A stretch of DNA of 8,302 nucleotides. It comes from Gammaproteobacteria bacterium (lineage in GTDB: Bacteria > Pseudomonadota > Gammaproteobacteria > Chromatiales > Chromatiaceae). Location: positions 1 to 8,302 of the forward strand of contig JABDQZ010000361.1 in NCBI GenBank assembly GCA_013041975.1, read 5' to 3'. The translations under genes and the position numbers were made by a program. Below the pieces are notes generated by a model. It was not told the DNA's origin. It saw only the letters and a list, made by a program, of their open reading frames with translations, and searched no databases. Shown piece by piece: positions 5,776 through 8,302 of this stretch. Numbering within the stretch: position 1 is the first letter of the stretch; each line of letters opens with the position of its first letter.

Positions 5776-6717
5776 ATGTCGTTGAATGAATTCGACATTA
5801 TCCAGCAGTATTTCTCATTATTAACCAGGCCCCGTAAAGATGTCATGACCGGTATAGGTGATGATTGTGCCTTGCTCGTGCCAGAAACGGGCAAAATACT
5901 GGCAGTCAGCACGGATACGCTGGTCGTTGATAGGCACTTTTTGTCAGATGTTGATCCGGCTTCACTGGGGCATAAATGCCTGGCGGTCAATCTCAGCGAC
6001 CTGGCTGCGATGGGAGCAGAGCCTTGCTGGGTCACGCTTGCCTTGACTTTGCCAGAAGTGAATGAAAACTGGCTGGATAAATTCTCTCAGGGTTTTGGTG
6101 AACTGGCTAACCAGCATAAATTGCAGTTGGTAGGCGGCGACACCACCAGGGGGCCTTTGTCGATAACTCTTACTGTGCATGGACAGGTTGAACAGGATAA
6201 AGTGCTTAAACGGGATGGGGCGCGGGTGGGCGACCTTATTTGTGTGACAGGGACTCTGGGACAAGCTGCGCAGGCTCTTAACAACATCATAAATGGTACT
6301 TCTGTGAGTGAAAAAGCAAGAAAGGCGCTTGAATGGCCCCAGCCTCGTGTGACCACTGGTATTGCTTTAAAGGGACAGGCGACAGCCTGTATTGATCTTT
6401 CTGATGGACTCATCGCTGATTTGGGGCATATTTGCTCAGCATCGAAACTGAAAGCCGAAGTGGAGAAAAGTGCTATCCCGGGTTTAGGGAATGATGAGTC
6501 ATTGCTGGAGCCGGTGCTAACAGGCGGGGATGATTATGAGTTGTGTTTTACTTTTCCTGAAAAACACAAAGACAGGCTGGCGCAAATTGCCGAACAGACT
6601 GAAGTTTCCATCAGCGTAATAGGTAGAATGGGCGAAGGGCAGGGTGTCGAGCTTATTGATGATGCCGGGCTAATTATGGAAATGACCGACAAGCAGGGAT
6701 ATATGCATTTCTCATGA
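5776..6717 (+). CDS. thiL: Thiamine-monophosphate kinase
   Basis: ThiL phosphorylates thiamine monophosphate to the active cofactor thiamine diphosphate using ATP. The 313-residue protein has the AIR-synthase/PurM-like fold, with metal and nucleotide motifs in order: TGIGDDCALL (25-34), STDTLVVDRHF (45-55), NLSDLAAMGAEP (72-83), GGDTTRG (120-126), ACIDLSDGLIADLG (204-217) and TGGDDYEL (249-256). The length is close to the E. coli enzyme. The N-terminus NEFDIIQQYF fits the family start, so ATG 5776 is right even though no Shine-Dalgarno sequence precedes it. The gene begins 9 bases after the nusB stop and ends in an ATGA overlap with pgpA, suggesting translational coupling at both ends. The nusB-thiL-pgpA order is widely conserved. 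Confidence 0.97.
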   Translation: MSLNEFDIIQQYFSLLTRPRKDVMTGIGDDCALLVPETGKILAVSTDTLVVDRHFLSDVDPASLGHKCLAVNLSDLAAMGAEPCWVTLALTLPEVNENWLDKFSQGFGELANQHKLQLVGGDTTRGPLSITLTVHGQVEQDKVLKRDGARVGDLICVTGTLGQAAQALNNIINGTSVSEKARKALEWPQPRVTTGIALKGQATACIDLSDGLIADLGHICSASKLKAEVEKSAIPGLGNDESLLEPVLTGGDDYELCFTFPEKHKDRLAQIAEQTEVSISVIGRMGEGQGVELIDDAGLIMEMTDKQGYMHFS

Positions 6718-7199
6718 GTTCTTTACCTAGACCCGATATAAAGCATCCCGTGCATTTTCTGGCTTTTGGCTTCGGGAGTGGTTTATCGCCAAAAGCACCT
6801 GGAACCGCTGGAACGCTGGCGGCAATCCCCATTCTTTATTTAATGTCATTACTTACAAATATCCAGTATCTTATTGTTTTATTTATAATAATAGTTTTTG
6901 GAATATGGCTTTGTGAGCAATCATCGAAAATGCTGGGCGTACATGATCATCCGGGTATCGTGTGGGATGAATTTGCTGGTCTGTTTGTCACGATGATTGC
7001 GGTACCCGTTAGCTGGGTGACTATTTTGGCGGGATTTATTCTGTTTCGGCTGTTCGATATCCTCAAGCCCTGGCCCATCAGTTGGTTGGATAAAAAAATC
7101 AGTGGTGGGCTGGGGATTATGCTCGACGATTTAGTTGCCGGTGTTTTTGCCTTGGCTATACTACAATTACTTCTGAAATTTGAATTATTACCGATGTAA
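6714..7199 (+). CDS. pgpA: Phosphatidylglycerophosphatase A
   Basis: PgpA removes phosphate from phosphatidylglycerophosphate to form phosphatidylglycerol in the inner membrane. The 161-residue protein carries the family signatures GFGSGLSPKAPGTAGTLAA (19-37), HDHPGIVWDEFAGLFVTM (77-94) and FRLFDILKPWPISWLDKK (111-128), followed by GIMLDDLVAGV (134-144). The acidic residues Asp78, Asp85, Glu86, Asp138 and Asp139 lie in the most conserved blocks. Hydrophobic segments fall near 36-67, 87-110 and 139-156. The start codon overlaps the thiL stop (ATGA at 6714-6717), so translation probably depends on ribosomes leaving thiL. The segment around 6835-6900 is AT-rich, explained by its run of Ile, Leu, Phe and Val codons and not taken as a sign of transfer. 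Confidence 0.96.
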   Translation: MSSLPRPDIKHPVHFLAFGFGSGLSPKAPGTAGTLAAIPILYLMSLLTNIQYLIVLFIIIVFGIWLCEQSSKMLGVHDHPGIVWDEFAGLFVTMIAVPVSWVTILAGFILFRLFDILKPWPISWLDKKISGGLGIMLDDLVAGVFALAILQLLLKFELLPM

Positions 7200-7211
7200 G
7201 GGGGTCTGCTG

Positions 7212-7862
7212 ATGGTAAAAGCCATTCAGTCAGTTCTAACCATAGTTATCTTGCTGGCCACTGGAAATGCATCGGCAATGGATTTTACTGTCGAAGCTTT
7301 GTTCAAAAACAAGGCAATGATCAAAATTGATGGTAAACGTGTCTTGCTCAAGGCTGGCCAGGAAAAAAATGGCCTGACCCTGGTGTCTACAGACACCTAC
7401 AAGCAGGTTGCGATAATTGAGATCGATGGCAAAAGCGATAGCTATGATCTCGGTCGTCATATTGGTGGAGGTTATGCAAAGCCGGAAGCCAACGAGATTA
7501 TGATCAGTGCTGATCGAAAAGGAAGTTATTTCAGTAACGGACAGATCAATGGCCGTTCGGTCAACTTTCTGCTTGATACCGGGGCATCATCTGTGGCAAT
7601 GAGTGAAAATATTGCCCGGGGGCTGGGCTTGGATTATCTTGATGAAACCAAAAAGCTCATGGTCGCCACCGCTGGTGGCAACCAGGTAGGTTACCAGGTG
7701 ATTCTTCGAGAGGTGAGCGTGGGAGGAATTGTCCTGAATAACGTAGAGGGTATTGTTATTGCAGGCAGCAGTCCTTCAGTGACACTCCTGGGTATGTCGT
7801 TCCTGAGTCAGCTCGAAATTGAACAGAAACAGAACCTGATGGTTTTGCGAAAAAAGTTTTAG
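7212..7862 (+). CDS. Secreted retropepsin-like aspartic protease (clan AA)
   Basis: The 216-residue protein begins with a likely Sec signal peptide (hydrophobic 8-17, cleavage motif ASA at 20-22), so the mature protein should be periplasmic. Residues about 24-85 form a beta-rich module with the pattern KNKAMIKIDGKRVLLKAGQ and a second strand pair near VAIIEIDGK, reminiscent of small SH3-like domains in secretion proteins (inference). Residues about 97-213 are a single retropepsin-like half: active-site motif LLDTGASSVAM (120-130) with Asp122, then LLGMSFL (192-198). One DTG motif means it must dimerise to be active. Bacterial relatives are described as TIGR02281-type proteins; their substrates are largely unknown. 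AGGGGG (7199-7204), seven bases before the ATG, is a strong ribosome-binding site. It lies 12 bases after pgpA, probably co-transcribed. Confidence 0.87.
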   Translation: MVKAIQSVLTIVILLATGNASAMDFTVEALFKNKAMIKIDGKRVLLKAGQEKNGLTLVSTDTYKQVAIIEIDGKSDSYDLGRHIGGGYAKPEANEIMISADRKGSYFSNGQINGRSVNFLLDTGASSVAMSENIARGLGLDYLDETKKLMVATAGGNQVGYQVILREVSVGGIVLNNVEGIVIAGSSPSVTLLGMSFLSQLEIEQKQNLMVLRKKF

Positions 7863-8302
7863 TCTGCAGTTTTCTCAATCAGGGCGTAGGCCGAATGATT
7901 ATGAATCGATTCGAAGTTCTCTGATTCTACTGTGTAGCCAATGATACGCTTGTCATCGTTGAGTCGTCCTGCAACATCCCTGACCATGTCTTCAACAAAT
8001 TTCGGGTTGTCGTAAGCGTGTTCAGTAACGTATTTTTCATCCGGACGCTTAAGCAGGCCATAGAGCTGACATGAGGCTTCTTTTTCAACCAGATCGATAA
8101 TCTCTTCGATCCAGACAAAATCGCTGGTAGTTACCGTAACTGTGACATGGGAACGCTGATTGTGCGCGCCATACTCCGAAATAGACTTGGAGCACGGACA
8201 CAGACTGGTAACAGGTACGACCACTTTGATAGACATCTCAGGATTATCATCCTTGATATCACCAATCAGGGTGACATTATAGTCCAGCAGGCTCTGCACG
8301 CC
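7859..8302 (-). CDS. folE2: GTP cyclohydrolase IB (FolE2), N-terminal part missing
   Basis: FolE2 converts GTP to 7,8-dihydroneopterin triphosphate, the entry to folate, and is the family that replaces zinc-dependent FolE under zinc limitation or as the only enzyme. The visible 147 residues are the C-terminal part; compared with full-length members of about 255-300 residues, at least 100 are outside the window. Motifs include VPVTSLCPCSKSISEYGAHNQ, with the catalytic cysteine region and metal-binding histidine, ASCQLYGLLKRPDEKYVTE, NPKFVEDMVRDVA, and SENFESIHNHSAYA near the end. A GTG at 8299-8297 is an internal valine and not a start. The gene points towards the protease gene; their stop codons overlap at 7859-7862. 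Zur or other control cannot be judged because the promoter is outside the window. Confidence 0.96.
   Translation of the reverse strand, partial: GVQSLLDYNVTLIGDIKDDNPEMSIKVVVPVTSLCPCSKSISEYGAHNQRSHVTVTVTTSDFVWIEEIIDLVEKEASCQLYGLLKRPDEKYVTEHAYDNPKFVEDMVRDVAGRLNDDKRIIGYTVESENFESIHNHSAYALIEKTAD

Noticed and set aside
6830..6905. AT-rich patch in pgpA as a sign of insertion or horizontal transfer
   Set aside because: The frame and family motifs run straight through it; a hydrophobic membrane segment explains the base composition.
7849..7896. GAAAA ... TTTTC symmetry at the protease/folE2 junction as a bidirectional terminator
   Set aside because: No GC-rich stem is present; the symmetry arises from A and T runs only.

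Overview
The window looks like a chromosomal housekeeping segment of a proteobacterium, most likely a gammaproteobacterium with mid-range GC content. This rests on the gene order ribE ... ribBA, ribH, nusB, thiL, pgpA, on the RibBX-type bifunctional riboflavin protein, and on the FolE2 and retropepsin-like protease at the right end. No ribosomal RNA or other strong taxonomic marker is present, so the genus is not assigned. I see no tRNA, rRNA, CRISPR array, insertion sequence, integrase or phage gene.

Layout. The left edge cuts into ribE (riboflavin synthase). After a gap of about 95 bases comes a complete three-gene TRAP transporter: a TakP-like periplasmic binding protein (dctP), a small 4-TM subunit (dctQ) and a large multi-TM permease (dctM). 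A strong GCAA-loop hairpin lies between dctP and dctQ. Riboflavin genes then resume with ribBA (RibBX variant, degenerate GTP cyclohydrolase II half) and ribH. They are followed by nusB (antitermination factor), thiL (thiamine-phosphate kinase), pgpA (phosphatidylglycerophosphatase A) and a secreted retropepsin-like aspartic protease. All of these are on the plus strand with short gaps or overlaps. The right edge holds the 3' part of folE2 (GTP cyclohydrolase IB) on the minus strand, whose stop codon overlaps that of the protease gene.

How the genes fit together. RibB makes the four-carbon precursor, RibH condenses it with the pyrimidine to give lumazine, and RibE dismutates lumazine to riboflavin. 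The first committed step (GTP cyclohydrolase II) is probably not supplied here, because the RibA-like half of the ribBA product has lost key residues; a separate ribA elsewhere is expected. FolE2 uses the same substrate, GTP, but leads to folate. The TRAP cassette splits the riboflavin cluster, and its TakP-like binding site suggests a small 2-oxo or hydroxy carboxylate as substrate, not a flavin. An extended -10 motif before ribBA could give the second half of the cluster its own promoter.

Most of the window is conventional. The points that stand out are the TRAP cassette inside the riboflavin cluster, the replaced zinc ligands in the RibA-like domain, an 18-codon candidate leader ORF whose stop overlaps a TTG start of dctP, and the hairpin that covers the only good ribosome-binding sequence of dctQ. 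No clearly new biological system was found.
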